Source of the DNA: Diatrype stigma
Lineage: Eukaryota > Ascomycota > Sordariomycetes > Xylariales > Diatrypaceae
Assembly (NCBI GenBank): GCA_022225965.2
Contig: JAKJXP020000054.1
Coordinates: 62,001 to 126,000 of the forward strand
Direction: 5' to 3'
DNA length: 64,000 bases
Below the pieces are notes generated by a model that was not told the origin of the DNA, searched no databases, and saw only the letters and a program-made list of their open reading frames with translations. Made by a program: the position numbers and the translations under genes. Below, one piece after another: positions 35,954 to 46,916 of the stretch; within the stretch, counting starts at the first letter, position 1; every line of letters begins with the position of its first letter.

Positions 35954-37650
35954 ATGGCGATCTGGTCTGATCTCCCCTGGGAGATGCGGCGCATGGTGCT
36001 CGAGGCTCTAGCGAGGGAATATCGAAGATCGAATAGCCCGGGCGGTCTCGCTTCTTACGCTACCGTTTGCGGGGAATGGCGGTATTTCTTCGAGACCAAG
36101 ACCTTCGCCCAGCTGGTACTCACCCCGTCGCGCGTGAGCGATCTGCACCGGTTCGTGCCCAGCGGCAAGAGACGGCTCGTCAAGCACATCTGGCTCCGGA
36201 TCCTGCTGCGGAGGTACGGATGCAAGGTCTGCGGCGAGTTTGAAAGCATGCAGGCGACGATCAAGGTAAAAAAAGCTCTTTTTAATCCAACAAACCATCC
36301 CCGTGTCTTCGTCCGCCCGGTGTGCTGATTTTTCTCTGTTATACTTACTGCGCCTAAGAACGATTCCCTCGCCTCGGATGCCTTGTATGCACTGTTCGAC
36401 GCCCTCTCCAGCTGGAAACCCAGCGAGACGGGCGGCGGCGGTCTGACCTTGGAATTAAGCGCGCACTCGCCCAGCGATGCGGAGCATTACTTCAAGAACT
36501 TCCGCTTCGGGGCCGTCCCCTATTTCGGCGAGGACGACAGCGACCCGGGCTCTCGCCTCCTAGCGCGCGACCGCTTGGATGGTTCCGACACGTCCCACGC
36601 GTGGCGCGACTCCTACGCCCTCGGCGCCTACCGGCTAGGTGATGACTTCAGCAGGGCCGGCAGGCTGTTCGGCCGCGGCCTGTGCGTCGCGGGAGAGCTT
36701 CCCCGGGTCGAGGCGGTGACCGGGTTTCTCATCCGCCGGCAGTGCTATCGCCGGTTTCAGCCTCTGGCCCTTCAGAAGGTCCTCTGCAGCCTGCCTAGGC
36801 TGGAGTCGGTTCAGTTGGAGCTATGGAGCCGCTTTTTCCCTCAGGATGAAGGTACGTTACGTGTATATCTTCAACTCGAAACTCAGTAGTGCGCCGAAAA
36901 GACTGACGGGTTCTAGAGTATGAAACGGCGTTCAAGGCCGACTTCCCTCAAAAGTCGGTGAGGAGCCTGTCTATTTTCGAGGACTACGACGTGCTTCTAT
37001 GTTCGTATTGCCGAGGTCCAAGACGGACGAGCCCGTCTCTGGGCCAGGCCTTGGCCGGCGTCGCTAGCTACGGGCTCGAGGACCTAGCCTTGTCCTTCCT
37101 CGTAGACGCCAAGGACTTCTTCTCCTCCCCCCTTTTCTCACGGCCCACCGGAGACCCGAGCAACAAGGATAACAAATGGGGGACCCTCAGGACGCTGGCG
37201 CTCACGTCGAACCTGCTGGCCCCCGATCAGTGCCCGTTGCAGATCAACGCACTGCTCCGTGACGCCGGGGCCGCGGCAGCAGCCTGGATGCCGCGGCTGG
37301 AGACCATGGAGATCTGGAATGGGCGGAAGGGCGCGGCGGCGGTGTTCCGTTTCGAGCGGGGAGGAGAAGACGGGGCCGCGCCGAAGCTCACGTGGCGTAG
37401 CTCCTGGCCCTTCGCGCTGGCGCCGGAGGTGGTTGCGGCCTGGGAGAAGGTCGGGGGGAGCCGCGGCTCCCTGTTGTCCATCAACGCTGGGACTTTGCCG
37501 AGGCCGGCTGTGTCGCACGGATCCGTCCTGGGTTACCTCCGTTTAGGCCCGAAGATAGTCCACCCCGTATCGCAGTATCAACTTTGGCGGGAGGCGGACG
37601 AGGAATTTTGCTTTTGGAGCAGGCCGCCAGGATGCACCATGCTCGACTGA
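35954..37650 (+). CDS. F-box-like fungal protein
   Basis: Exons 35954..36265, 36359..36851 and 36917..37650 (312+493+734 nt) give 512 aa with matching phases. The N-terminus, IWSDLPWEMRRMVLEAL...YATVCGEWRYFFE (4-46), has the LPxE...VCxxW pattern of fungal F-box or F-box-like modules that bind Skp1 in SCF ubiquitin ligases. The remainder matches the leucine-rich-repeat-like architecture of large, poorly characterised fungal F-box families, with regularly spaced leucines and segments such as LPRLESVQLELWSRFF and MPRLETMEIWNG. The target is unknown. Strongly GC-rich exons and short introns indicate an active gene rather than a relic. Confidence 0.8.
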
Positions 37651-38229
37651 GGACTCTTAAACTGTGTAATCTGCGTATGGAGATATAAATAATAACAATG
37701 TAGTACTTTTCCATATCTGCCTAGTATTAGTTTCAAGTAAGAGCCGGGGCTTTGTGTGAGTTGTTTTCATTTAGCCTGAATATATCTGTCAATCTGTGAT
37801 GGCTTCTTTAGTTGACATAGACTCCCATCACTTTGTTCTCCTACCGAGTTACTTCATGATTACTCAATATAGCCACATGGAGCTCGGGGAGAACTTATAA
37901 CACATAAGGGTGTGAAACTGCACTGGCACTGAGGAGGGTCGTACAGAACACACATTTATTTGAGCAAGTACTTACTGTAGTCTATTTTGAACACCCTGTG
38001 AACCCCCCGTATCATAGTATTATCCATCCATCCATCCCTTTCCTTTCTAGCCCATCCATCACATTCCTTCGTAACCCCCACGTTATGCCGACACACGCCA
38101 GCCGCCGCGTTACACTTTGAACACCTGAATATTTCACCTATCTATGCAAACCTCTTCTTTTTCTCTTCTTCGCATTTTCTCTTTTTCTTTACCTACGACG
38201 ATCATCCACATCCGGTGAAACCAGATTGC
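37651..38229. other. Intergenic, no gene seen
   Basis: Convergent 3' flanks. Has a short CCAT repeat (about 38025-38040) and CT-rich tracts (38150-38190). Nothing else seen. Confidence 0.6.
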
Positions 38230-40664
38230 TTAATCCGTCGCGAGCCCGCGCTTCACGTCCTTGGCCAGGACGCCGACCAGTCCCCTCTCGGGCCTCTGGT
38301 AAGCGGGTCGCCCACCCAAGATATCGACGACGTCGCGCATGCCGAGCCAGTGGGCCGCCGTGGGGCGACGATTACGCCAGTCGGTCTCCTTCTCCTCGAC
38401 GTCCTTCGAGGCCGAGAAGGTGACGTTGGCGCCGCGGATGCCGATGACGGAGACGCTCAGGGGGTCGGCCTTGATCTTGTCGGGTGCGTCGTAGGCCTTC
38501 GGTCCGAAACGCTCCAGGTGCTGAATGCACTTGATGGCGAGGCGGACGGCGCGGCAACGGTCCATGGCCGAGGGGACGCCGCCCTGCTGCACGTGGCCGG
38601 GAATGCTGTCGCGTGCCTCGAACCGGTCTAGCGCCTCCTCGCGGATGATGTCCGCGATCAGCTTCGCGCTGTACACCTTGCTCGCCTTCTCGTTGACCAG
38701 GATGAGCCGCCCCGCTCGCGACTGGCCGCGATCCTTCCTAAAGACTTCCTTTAGGTGCCGCACGTCGTTCGCGAGCATGTCCAGGCTGATGCCCTCCTCG
38801 GGCGTGTAGACGGCCGACGCGCCTACTCCTAGGCCCGCTAGAACGGCGACGTAGCCGGAACGGCCACCTTGGGTCTCGATAACGAACACACGCCTTCGTG
38901 TAGCGGAGGCGGATTGCTTGATCTTGTCGCAGTAGGCCATGAGCTCGTTCAAGCAGGTGTCGGATCCTAGCGAGTATTCTGTTCCGGGTACGTTATTCGA
39001 AATTGTTGCCGGTAGCAATGTCAATGGGATGCAAAGGGATGGGAACTTGTCCCTGGCTTGCCGAAGCTGTGATATAGCGTGGAAAGCCTCGAAGCCACCG
39101 ATGAGGAATAGCGCATCGAATTTGTGCTTCTTGATCAAGTTGGCAATGTGCTCCATACCCGACTCCTCTGGCAGCTCTCGGTTCGTTCCTATCTCCGAAC
39201 CACCTTTGCTAGCCCAGCCGTCGACTTCGAGCCAGTCGAATGATCGCACCGCGCCAACTGGCTCATCATCGTGATGCCGTGCGAAGCCAGCGAAACCGTT
39301 GAAGATAGCTACAGGTTCGTGGCCACGGGATCGGCAGTATGCTACACCGGCCCGGACTGCTGCGTTCATACCGCCCGCCGGAGCTCCGACATTGATAAAG
39401 CCAATCTTCATCCGCTTTGTGAAAGTTAGCAACACGGTATCCCTCACACCAAAAACGGGACAGCAGAGACAATGCTTACCTTGTCTTCCGGGAGCGAGAT
39501 ATCTTCGTCGAGACCCATAGCGGTCGTCATCATATATGACTTGTATTGATCGGAGAATTCCGTATCACGGAGGGCCATGGCCTCGTCGAATTTCTGGGCG
39601 TCGATGAGCGCCGCCACTTCTTTGCTCTCGCGTACCGCCTCCATGAGGGGCTTCCGTATGATCTTGTTCTCTACAACAGCAATAAAACAGGTTTCTGTCT
39701 CGGGGGTGGCCTCGAGCACTGCCTTGACAGCTTCCACTCCCTGCAAAGTAGCAAGCATTCTGTCGTACGCCACCGCCGTGCCTCCTCTTTGAACGTGGCC
39801 GAGAGTGGTGATGCGCGTGTCAAGGGCGAGGCCATGCTTATCAGCAAGGAGGTCCTTGATCATGTCGCATGATATCTTGTTGCCGTATCGGTCCCGAGCA
39901 CCCTCAGCCACGATAACTATGGTCTTTCTCTTACCCCAATTTCGATGTTTCTTGATAATCTCGCACATCTCTTCCCTCCAATTGTCTTGTCTGGGCTTCT
40001 CGGGAATGAAGAGGAAGTCGGCACCAGTAGCAACACCAGCCATCAGGGCAAGCCAACCGCAGTGGCGTCCCATGACTTCAATGACGAAGGCTCTGGAGTG
40101 GGAAGTAGCAGTAGCTTCGATATAGTCGACCATCTCACAAATACGTGACAATGCAGAGTATGCGCCGATGGTGGCATCTGTCCCGGACAGATCATTGTCG
40201 ATGGAGCCAACAAGTCCTACAAGGTTAAGATGCTTGTAGGGGGCAACCTGCTCGGGCTTCAACTCGTTGGTTGCCACCAATTCGTCCAGGAGAGACGGCC
40301 ACTCTGCCCGGAACTTGTCGGCACCGGTCAAGGAGCCATCACCACCGCAGATGATCAGGGCATCAATGCCGTTCAATACCAGATTCTTGGCAGCAGTGAG
40401 ACGTCCAGGGCGCTCGAAGAAAGCCATACATCTAGCCGTTCCGATGAGGGTACCTCCCTCGGCCAGATAGCCTCGTACATCGTTCCATAGCGCGGGCTTG
40501 ATGTAATCGCCGCCTCGGACAAGGCCCTCGTAGCCTTCGTATACACAGTAGGGTTCGCAGTCCATGTGGATAGACATGCGGACGACGGCTCGCACGACGG
40601 CGTTCATACCGGGGGAGTCCCCACCGGACGTCATGATAGCGATCTTCTTCTTGTGGGTAGCCAT
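38230..40664 (-). CDS. pfkA: ATP-dependent 6-phosphofructokinase
   Basis: Exons 40664..39480 and 39414..38230 (1185 nt each) give 789 aa, the usual length of the duplicated eukaryotic enzyme. It phosphorylates fructose 6-phosphate to fructose 1,6-bisphosphate, the committed step of glycolysis. The N-terminal catalytic half shows the ATP loop [12 protein letters not shown] (12-22), [12 protein letters not shown], the catalytic loop [26 protein letters not shown] and the fructose-phosphate site HVQRGG. The C-terminal regulatory half repeats the fold with degenerate motifs ([55 protein letters not shown]). The single intron lies in the linker between the halves. Codon use is highly biased, as expected for abundant glycolytic genes. 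Confidence 0.97.
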
Positions 40665-41639
40665 GATTGATTAGGTAGATTTCAAATGGCTTATAGGGGT
40701 GTGGTCGTTGGTTCTTAGGAGGACGAGGTGAAGGGAGGGGCTCGTCGAGTTGGCAAGGAGGTTCTTATTAAATATCTAAGTCGAGTAGGGAGATCTAGCT
40801 CTAGGTTTAGCTCGGCGTATAGCTCGGCGTATAGCGCAACCTAGTAGTGACTAAGCAGGCAATGGTGAATCCCTGGCTGCAACAGTAGAAAGGTTGGTAA
40901 GTATACTTAGGTATGTAAGGATCATGGGATCACAGAGCCGTTTCTCAGCAACATACGATTGTATACCGGGCGGTCCCTTGAGGCAAAGCAACTGGCAACT
41001 AGGAACTTGCGGAAAGGCCCAATCCGAGTCTGGACAAGTGATAAGAACAAAATCTAGGGGTATATGTGGTATAGGTAGTTAAGTAGTTAGGTGATGTAGA
41101 AAGGGTTGGCCAGCTGGAGGATTCTCGGTCTCAAAGGTGGTGATGGAAAGAGAAGAGCTGCTCCCACTACTCTTATCTATGGCTGCTATCTATGGCTGCT
41201 ACGGGTTATCGCAGGCGGGCTGGCGGGGCATGGAGCGTCACTGTGCTGCTGCTACGCTGCTGCTACTACGCTACCACTACGTATGCTATGGGCCTATGGC
41301 GCAGTGTTGCAGATTGATGGAGGGGTAGGACAAGGATTTTAGTGAAGAAACCCCTCACTGAATCACATCGAAGCTGAGTCGGTAAGGCTGTACTTACCTA
41401 AAACCAGACAGACCACCTGCAAACAGACCAAACCGACCAAACAGTAGGGGGAACTTGTTGGGGTCTATAATTTGGGTAACCTTAAACCTTACTTTCAACT
41501 CTTATAGAAGTAAGTACCTATTCCAGTCGTCCCTTAATTGTGATATCTGCGACGTTCTAGAAATCCATGCTCATGCTAGGTTACGTCGTTTTTAATGGAA
41601 AATCACAGGCGGTACATGCTCCATACCGTATGTACAATA

Positions 41640-42370
41640 CTTACTTCCGTAGTAGGATCTGCAGCGACTGGTTAATTGTTAATTGATAGTTAATTGACAG
41701 TTAGCCGGCTTTAAACGTTTGGAATTTTCCAATAAATAAACGTCTATTGGAACCGCTAAACGTTTAAAAAAAATCAAGCGTTGAAAAAAGTTTAAACGTT
41801 GAAAATTCGGGCAGGCAGCACCAAAATACATACAGCTTGTATTGCTTTTGCTAGTACCAAGCTGTACCTCCAATGCACCACCTATTTACCTATTTCCGAT
41901 GCATTATTTATTACTTAAGCATTGCATTACGTAGGAATCGAACGGTCATAATTGGATGCATGCAAATGGAATGAATTATTTGTTTATATTCTAGGCGTTA
42001 AGCGCCTGGACCACTTAAGTCTATCTGTATGTATACTAAGTATCTATAATGGTAATTGTACAGTTGTATGGGTATATAAATGAAGCCATTGCGACTTCCT
42101 TTTGTTACAGCTGTATGGGTGCAGCTGTATGGGTGCGGGTGCTGCTGTATGGGTGCTGCTGTAGCTGTAGGTATGGGTACTGCTGTAGCTGTAGGTATGG
42201 GTACAGCTGTATGGGTAGCAGCAGGTAGGTAAGTAAGTGACTTGTAATGCGCATACAGTTTGTATGGCTAGTGGAAGTACCCCTCCTTTTAAACGTTGTG
42301 AAATTCCCAAGCGTTGAAAAGTTTCCAGCGTTGAAAATCGGCAAGCAGTTGAACAACGGTTATTAGATTT
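41640..42370. repeat. AT-rich block with repeated AACGTTGAAA-type motifs
   Basis: Two imperfect direct copies of a ~65-base segment, about 41752-41815 and 42283-42349, share the order TTTAAACG..., AAGCGTTGAAAA, ACGTTGAAAAT and GGCA(A/G)GCAG. Near each copy is a CATACAG(C/T)TTGTAT segment (about 41830 and 42250). It may be a decayed mobile element or a diverged tandem duplication; no coding capacity. Confidence 0.45.
42106..42216. repeat. GCTGTATGGGT/GCTGTAGGTATGGGT tandem repeat
   Basis: Six imperfect units, each ending in TATGGGT, of 14, 20 or 24 bases. Two successive 24-base units are nearly identical. Confidence 0.8.
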
Positions 42371-42560
42371 CCTACAGTTTAGTGGATCCTGCAGAATCCG
42401 CTACGGTTATTAGTGGTCTAACTACGTAGTGCTTGTATTATCCTTCTGGTTCGCAGTGGGTTTTGCTTGCATGCATTTGCTTCTCGGGCCGCTTCATCAC
42501 ACTATACGGCAGTGAACCGCGAAACCATACCAAGTAGGTACCTAGTATAGTACAGGTAAC

Positions 42561-42570
42561 TACCTAGGTA
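42561..42570. repeat. TACCTAGGTA palindrome
   Basis: Exact copy within GTA-rich intergenic sequence. Confidence 0.9.
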
Positions 42571-43159
42571 CGTACAGACAGACCTAAGCGTTGAATCACA
42601 CCCTTGAATCACCCCACCACACGGTCTCGACGTTGAGCGCCGATACGCAAATATACTAAAAGTCATCTTCACAACCAAAGCAACCAATGATAAGATGGCA
42701 TTTACTTTACAAATTCCCGCAACGAATCTCACCACAATGCCAGTGCCAATGGCGCCGCCGCCATGGGACGGGAAGAGACGGGAAGAGATGGGAAGAGATG
42801 GGAAGGGATGGGCATTTTTCGAAAGCAAGTTCAAAAGTCGCATCAGCATGCCACAATCGATAGGCGTACCCGAGCCAGTGATAAGACCGCCTTGTTGAAC
42901 GTGTTGCTTTGCGTGCAGGTGCATGCAGTATGTTGGCTTGGTACCTGTCCTGCTCCTGCTCCTGCTCCTGCTTCCGTGTAAAAGAAAGGGTATGTACCTG
43001 TGGTATGTACTTCACATGGTGAATCGTACGATCGACGTCGAGGGATTGGCACAATGTATTTGACGTCAAGGAATCGTGCGTCATATTATCCCAAAGCGGA
43101 CGTGGAGTCGGCCCACCCACCGGCGAAACCACGCCATCCGGCACTCTAAGCTCTAACTA

Positions 43160-43177
43160 TAAGTACCTAGGTACTTA
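43160..43177. repeat. 18-base perfect palindrome centred on TACCTAGGTA
   Basis: TAAGTACCTAGGTACTTA equals its own reverse complement. Confidence 0.9.
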
Positions 43178-44483
43178 GTATTCTATAGGCAAGGCGATGC
43201 TTTTAACGGCGGCCGGGACCATACGTACCTATGTATGGTCACTATGATTGTAGGTCTATACATACTACCTAGTACTTAGAATCATGAGCAGTTCTTAACC
43301 CTACCTACAACAGTTCAGCTCAGCCGCAATGTTCCAAGATAACGTTACCTACCGTTCTCAAGGCAATACACACACCACGTGGTTGGAAGTCTCTCCCAGA
43401 TTCCTTTATCCATCCTTTCGGGCCGGCCTAACCATTTTTGACTGACTGTAAGCAACGACATGCCGGGAATTAACCACCTACCTAATTCAATCTTCCAACG
43501 GCATGATACCCGCAAGTTGCAACAGAGATTCAAGATTCCTCAAATATGTTCCAGGGAAGTTCGATATATCCGCGGCCAAGCGCCGAGATAGTTGACCAAC
43601 CGCATAGCTTGGCTGGACGGAAAGTCGGCGACCCGCGGTGGCCTTCGGTAGCTACCACTTGAGCGACCTGGCCGCGGCCTGCCGGATCCCGCCGCGGGGT
43701 TGCGAGATAATGCCTATATCGGATCGCACTCATCCGGAACAATGATCAACTTGCCCGCTGTCTCCGAACTTCTCCGAGCTTGCAGCCACCGTCTCTCCAT
43801 TCATCTAAGCCGGTTCACTGTCATCGGATATCTTAGATGCCCACCTGTGCCGAGAAGCAAAGGTTTGGTCACCCATGCACGGGAGGTTTGTAAAGTCAAA
43901 CACATTCCGAGTGTATCATCTTCAATTCCAACCGCGAGGTTCTGCCTGTGAGCCTAGGACATCAAACTCATACCAGTGATACCCCGTTATTCAAGACCGC
44001 ATGTATGTATAAGTACGGCCGCAGAGAAGGTCTGCGGGAGGATGGTGGCTCATCAAGACTCCTCACAAGTGTCGTTGTACTTATCACAGCATTGGGGCCT
44101 GCTTGTAAGACTTACCTACTACGACATCAGGTAGTAAGAGAAAAGCATATTTAGATTTAACGGGATATCATCCTAGATAAGTATATTAACAAGTCACCTA
44201 ATATCGGCTGCTGAGTTGCAATGACCGTTTACACTACCACGCATTTACATTCGCTCTATCATGACAGAGGCGTAGGGTAATAGTTGGATGGGCGAAAAAT
44301 TCAAGTTGTACAAGAATGCCACCAACGATGAGGCCGGTCGAAGCGGCATTTGAAGTGTCTCTGGCCCCAAAGCCAAATGGCCTGTCAACAACATAGCTAT
44401 TCTCTACCTGTACTAGAAAATGAAATTCTTGCAATTGCTCCATCGTACGTACCTCGAGAGGTCCTCCGCCTACCTTTCGACAG

Positions 44484-45098
44484 CTTGATATCCGGACATT
44501 CCTCCTGTTCCAACGATTGCAGCGAATCTACCAGTCGAACAACGTCGTGTCGGCTCTCGTTGCAGGGCTGTCTCTAGCGGTGATCACGTTTCCCGAGTTC
44601 CATCCCACCCAGTCCGAGGTTGCGCGCGCTGCCGAGGGGCTGCTCTGTAGCTCGGCAGTAACAGCTGTGGTTGCCATAATGCTGTCTATCATGCTGCTCT
44701 TTCGATTTGAGGGCGTGGAGAGAGCGTCGCGTAGCGAATTGGCACTCACCTGGCTACCGCTTGTACTCATGGATGTTGCAATCGTTGAGTTTCTTGTCGG
44801 TCTGGTACTATGGTATGCTGGCAATAACAGTATCTGGCGTAACGCGGTGATGAGTTCACAGTTAGCATTCCTCTTGCTTGTGTGTGTATGCTCAAGCGAT
44901 GCTACCAGTTCAGATTACGTACTATGGTATGCTGGCAATAACAGTATCTGGCGTAACGCGGTGATGAGTTCACAGTTAGCATTCCTCTTGCTTGTGTGTG
45001 TATGGGTCTCGTTCTGGATGTGGAAGACGATGAGGGATGAAGGGGGGCTGGAGCGAGAAGCAGCGGAGCTTATACAGGCTCGTGTTCCTGATGCATAA
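44484..45098 (+). CDS. Incomplete gene for a fungal multi-pass membrane protein, with internal duplication
   Basis: The open frame begins after a good splice acceptor (TACCTTTCGACAG, ending at 44483) with LDIRTFLLFQRLQRIYQSNN and runs 204 codons to a stop. There is no in-frame ATG before the first transmembrane segment, and I could not find an upstream exon with a compatible phase. Visible helices: VVSALVAGLSLAVITF, LLCSSAVTAVVAIMLSIMLLF, LTWLPLVLMDVAIVEFLVGLVLW and AFLLLVCVWVSFWMW. This resembles a four-helix, uncharacterised ascomycete membrane protein family, recognised by pattern only. The fourth helix and its preceding loop occur twice because an 86-bp segment is duplicated in frame. It may be a functional gene with a missed first exon, or a decaying one. 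Confidence 0.5.
   Translation, partial: LDIRTFLLFQRLQRIYQSNNVVSALVAGLSLAVITFPEFHPTQSEVARAAEGLLCSSAVTAVVAIMLSIMLLFRFEGVERASRSELALTWLPLVLMDVAIVEFLVGLVLWYAGNNSIWRNAVMSSQLAFLLLVCVCSSDATSSDYVLWYAGNNSIWRNAVMSSQLAFLLLVCVWVSFWMWKTMRDEGGLEREAAELIQARVPDA
44805..44890 (+). repeat. 86-bp exact direct repeat, copy 1
   Basis: Identical base for base to 44919-45004. The offset is 114 bases (38 codons), so the frame is kept. Encodes the loop and fourth helix of the membrane protein. Confidence 0.95.
44919..45004 (+). repeat. 86-bp exact direct repeat, copy 2
   Basis: Second copy, separated from the first by 28 bases of unrelated sequence encoding SSDATSSDY. It continues directly into the original C-terminus. 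Confidence 0.95.
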
Positions 45099-46916
45099 CT
45101 TTTGCATGACTGCCATGTTTTCTTTTAGAAAAGATATTCTTGTTCATGGCTTACCCCTTTTGTCCCACTGGTGGCATTCGGGAAGGCTACTCAATGCTAG
45201 AACTATACCACATGCTCTCGGGAAGACTTGTAAAGCTTCGAGCACTGATAACGGCTGACATTATGTCACAAGGACAGTATACAGCTGATGAATGTATGTA
45301 AGAATATATATCATAGCAGGTGCCCTAACACAGCTCGAACACCTAGTCCTTTACCAGTATATATCCAAGACGGTGAGGGTTCCGGCGACGAGTCGATAGC
45401 TAGGGCAATGAAATTCCTCGATAAAGCTTACTCAAGAACGGTAAACGAAGTTGCTAATCGTAAACTGTCTACACGGGAGCCCAGGCTTGTAAATGTGCTC
45501 TCTTTCCTACTATGAGTTTCTAGTGATCTAGGTGGCCTAAGTCCGCTTGCTACAAATCTAACAACGTTGACGTATTACCTTTATTTCGAATTTTCAAGAA
45601 CAAGTCGAGCTACGCGATCTGGGGTCTGAGGTAAGTGTTGATATGAAAGGTCAGTATCAAAACCAGTCAGTCAGTATAACCAGTTCAGCGCCAGTAGTCA
45701 ATAGTCTGGTCAACAGCGCTTTCATATACACCCTGCCCATATGTAGGAATGAAACAACGCAAAGAAATAACATTTCCTATAGTACCTAGCAAGTTCACGG
45801 TGGGATGTGATAGTTATACGCGTGAAGATAATTATTCATTCTCAGCCGAAGAGCTAACCTAGTACCACCTCACCTCACTCAACCAGAAACCATGTATGTA
45901 ATGTATGTGTGTATAAGATATAAGATAAAAAAAGAGGAGTTCATTCGTAAGTCGTCATCAGATTCCTAAACCAACCAGCCAGCCAGCCGACCCAACAACT
46001 ACTTGACCAACCGACCAACCAAGCCTCACAAAACGCTCGCTTGCTCGCTCACTCGCCAGCCAGCCCACCCCCACAACACACAACACAGCACACCGCAGCA
46101 TTCTAACTTAGATAGATATACGTCGATAGGTACAACCCAAGGAGAGAAGGAACATAAAAAGGGGGCTCTTCAAGCTCTTCTTCCTTTCACCCCCGTCAAC
46201 TTTCCTTCCACTCTGCTCCCACGTATAGCCATGAGTAGTAGCAACTATCCCAACCCACCCCCTTCATATATCCATGATATAAGTGGTGTAAAACCCATGA
46301 TATAGTGCCATTTGTGACCTCATCGAATACAAAAGAGGTCGGTCGATATGAAGAAGAAAAAACAACAAGTATCAATAACAGGAACATAACTTTCAAAGCA
46401 AAACAATCAACCCTATACTCCCGAAAAAAGAAGGAGAGAATGAAAAAAAGAAGCAGTAGCTCTCCGCTTCCCAGAGCACGACGTCTAGGGATAATAAAGG
46501 GGCGATCGAAATATTGGGCTATAGGCGGGCGAGAAAAAAGCGTGTGATGATGTCCCTGCTGTGTTCGACCTCGACTTTCATGCTTTCTTTTACTGACTTG
46601 GTTGATTGAGTATCTCGCCTCGTCGTCTCGCTTCGATCTACCCCGTCCGCCACACCCAAATATTTTCGACCCGCCTCGCCATGGCTTTATGAAGAGAACA
46701 GCTGGCTTTTTTTTTCTTCTCACACATATATAACTAACCATCCCCACAAGCGACGCGACGCGGGAAATGGATTCGGGCTTGCTTTGGATTATGTTCTCCT
46801 CTCCGGCGGCGAGATAGATACCCATCATTCATTTTTCGATTTGCCGCTGCCGCAAGGAGAAATGGACGCTGAGTACGTAGACCTGGGTAGGTAGATGTGA
46901 TGGTTCGACTGACTAC
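45099..46916. other. Intergenic, 1.8 kb, no gene supported
   Basis: 3' flanks of convergent genes. CCAACCAGCCAGCC-type low complexity at about 45965-46075. The 210-codon frame at 46196-46828 (-) lies just downstream of the DUF8035-like gene, is Lys/Arg/Phe-rich without a domain, and is probably its 3' untranslated region. Confidence 0.5.

Larger units (their letters stand above)
40665..44483. other. Long intergenic region, 3.8 kb, repeats but no supported gene
   Basis: Starts with the phosphofructokinase promoter, which has a duplicated AGCTCGGCGTAT (about 40811-40834). An AT-rich block (41640-42370) carries several AACGTTGAA/GCGTTGAA motifs and a GCTGTATGGGT tandem array. There are two TACCTAGGTA palindromes (42561-42570; 43164-43173), GGGAAGAGAT-type repeats (42766-42805) and a GC-rich patch (43560-43740). 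Open frames such as 42502-42924 (-), 42707-43144 (-) and 43530-43742 (-) are not convincing. Confidence 0.5.

Noticed and set aside
42502..43144. Two overlapping minus-strand ORFs
   Set aside because: Partly encoded by GGGAAGAGAT and TCCTGC simple repeats. No family resemblance.
43560..43740. GC-rich patch considered as a relic gene or structural RNA
   Set aside because: No domain in any frame, and no convincing long stem could be drawn by eye.
46196..46828. 210-codon ORF, minus strand
   Set aside because: Directly downstream of a real gene's stop, with polybasic and Phe-rich low complexity. More likely 3' untranslated sequence.
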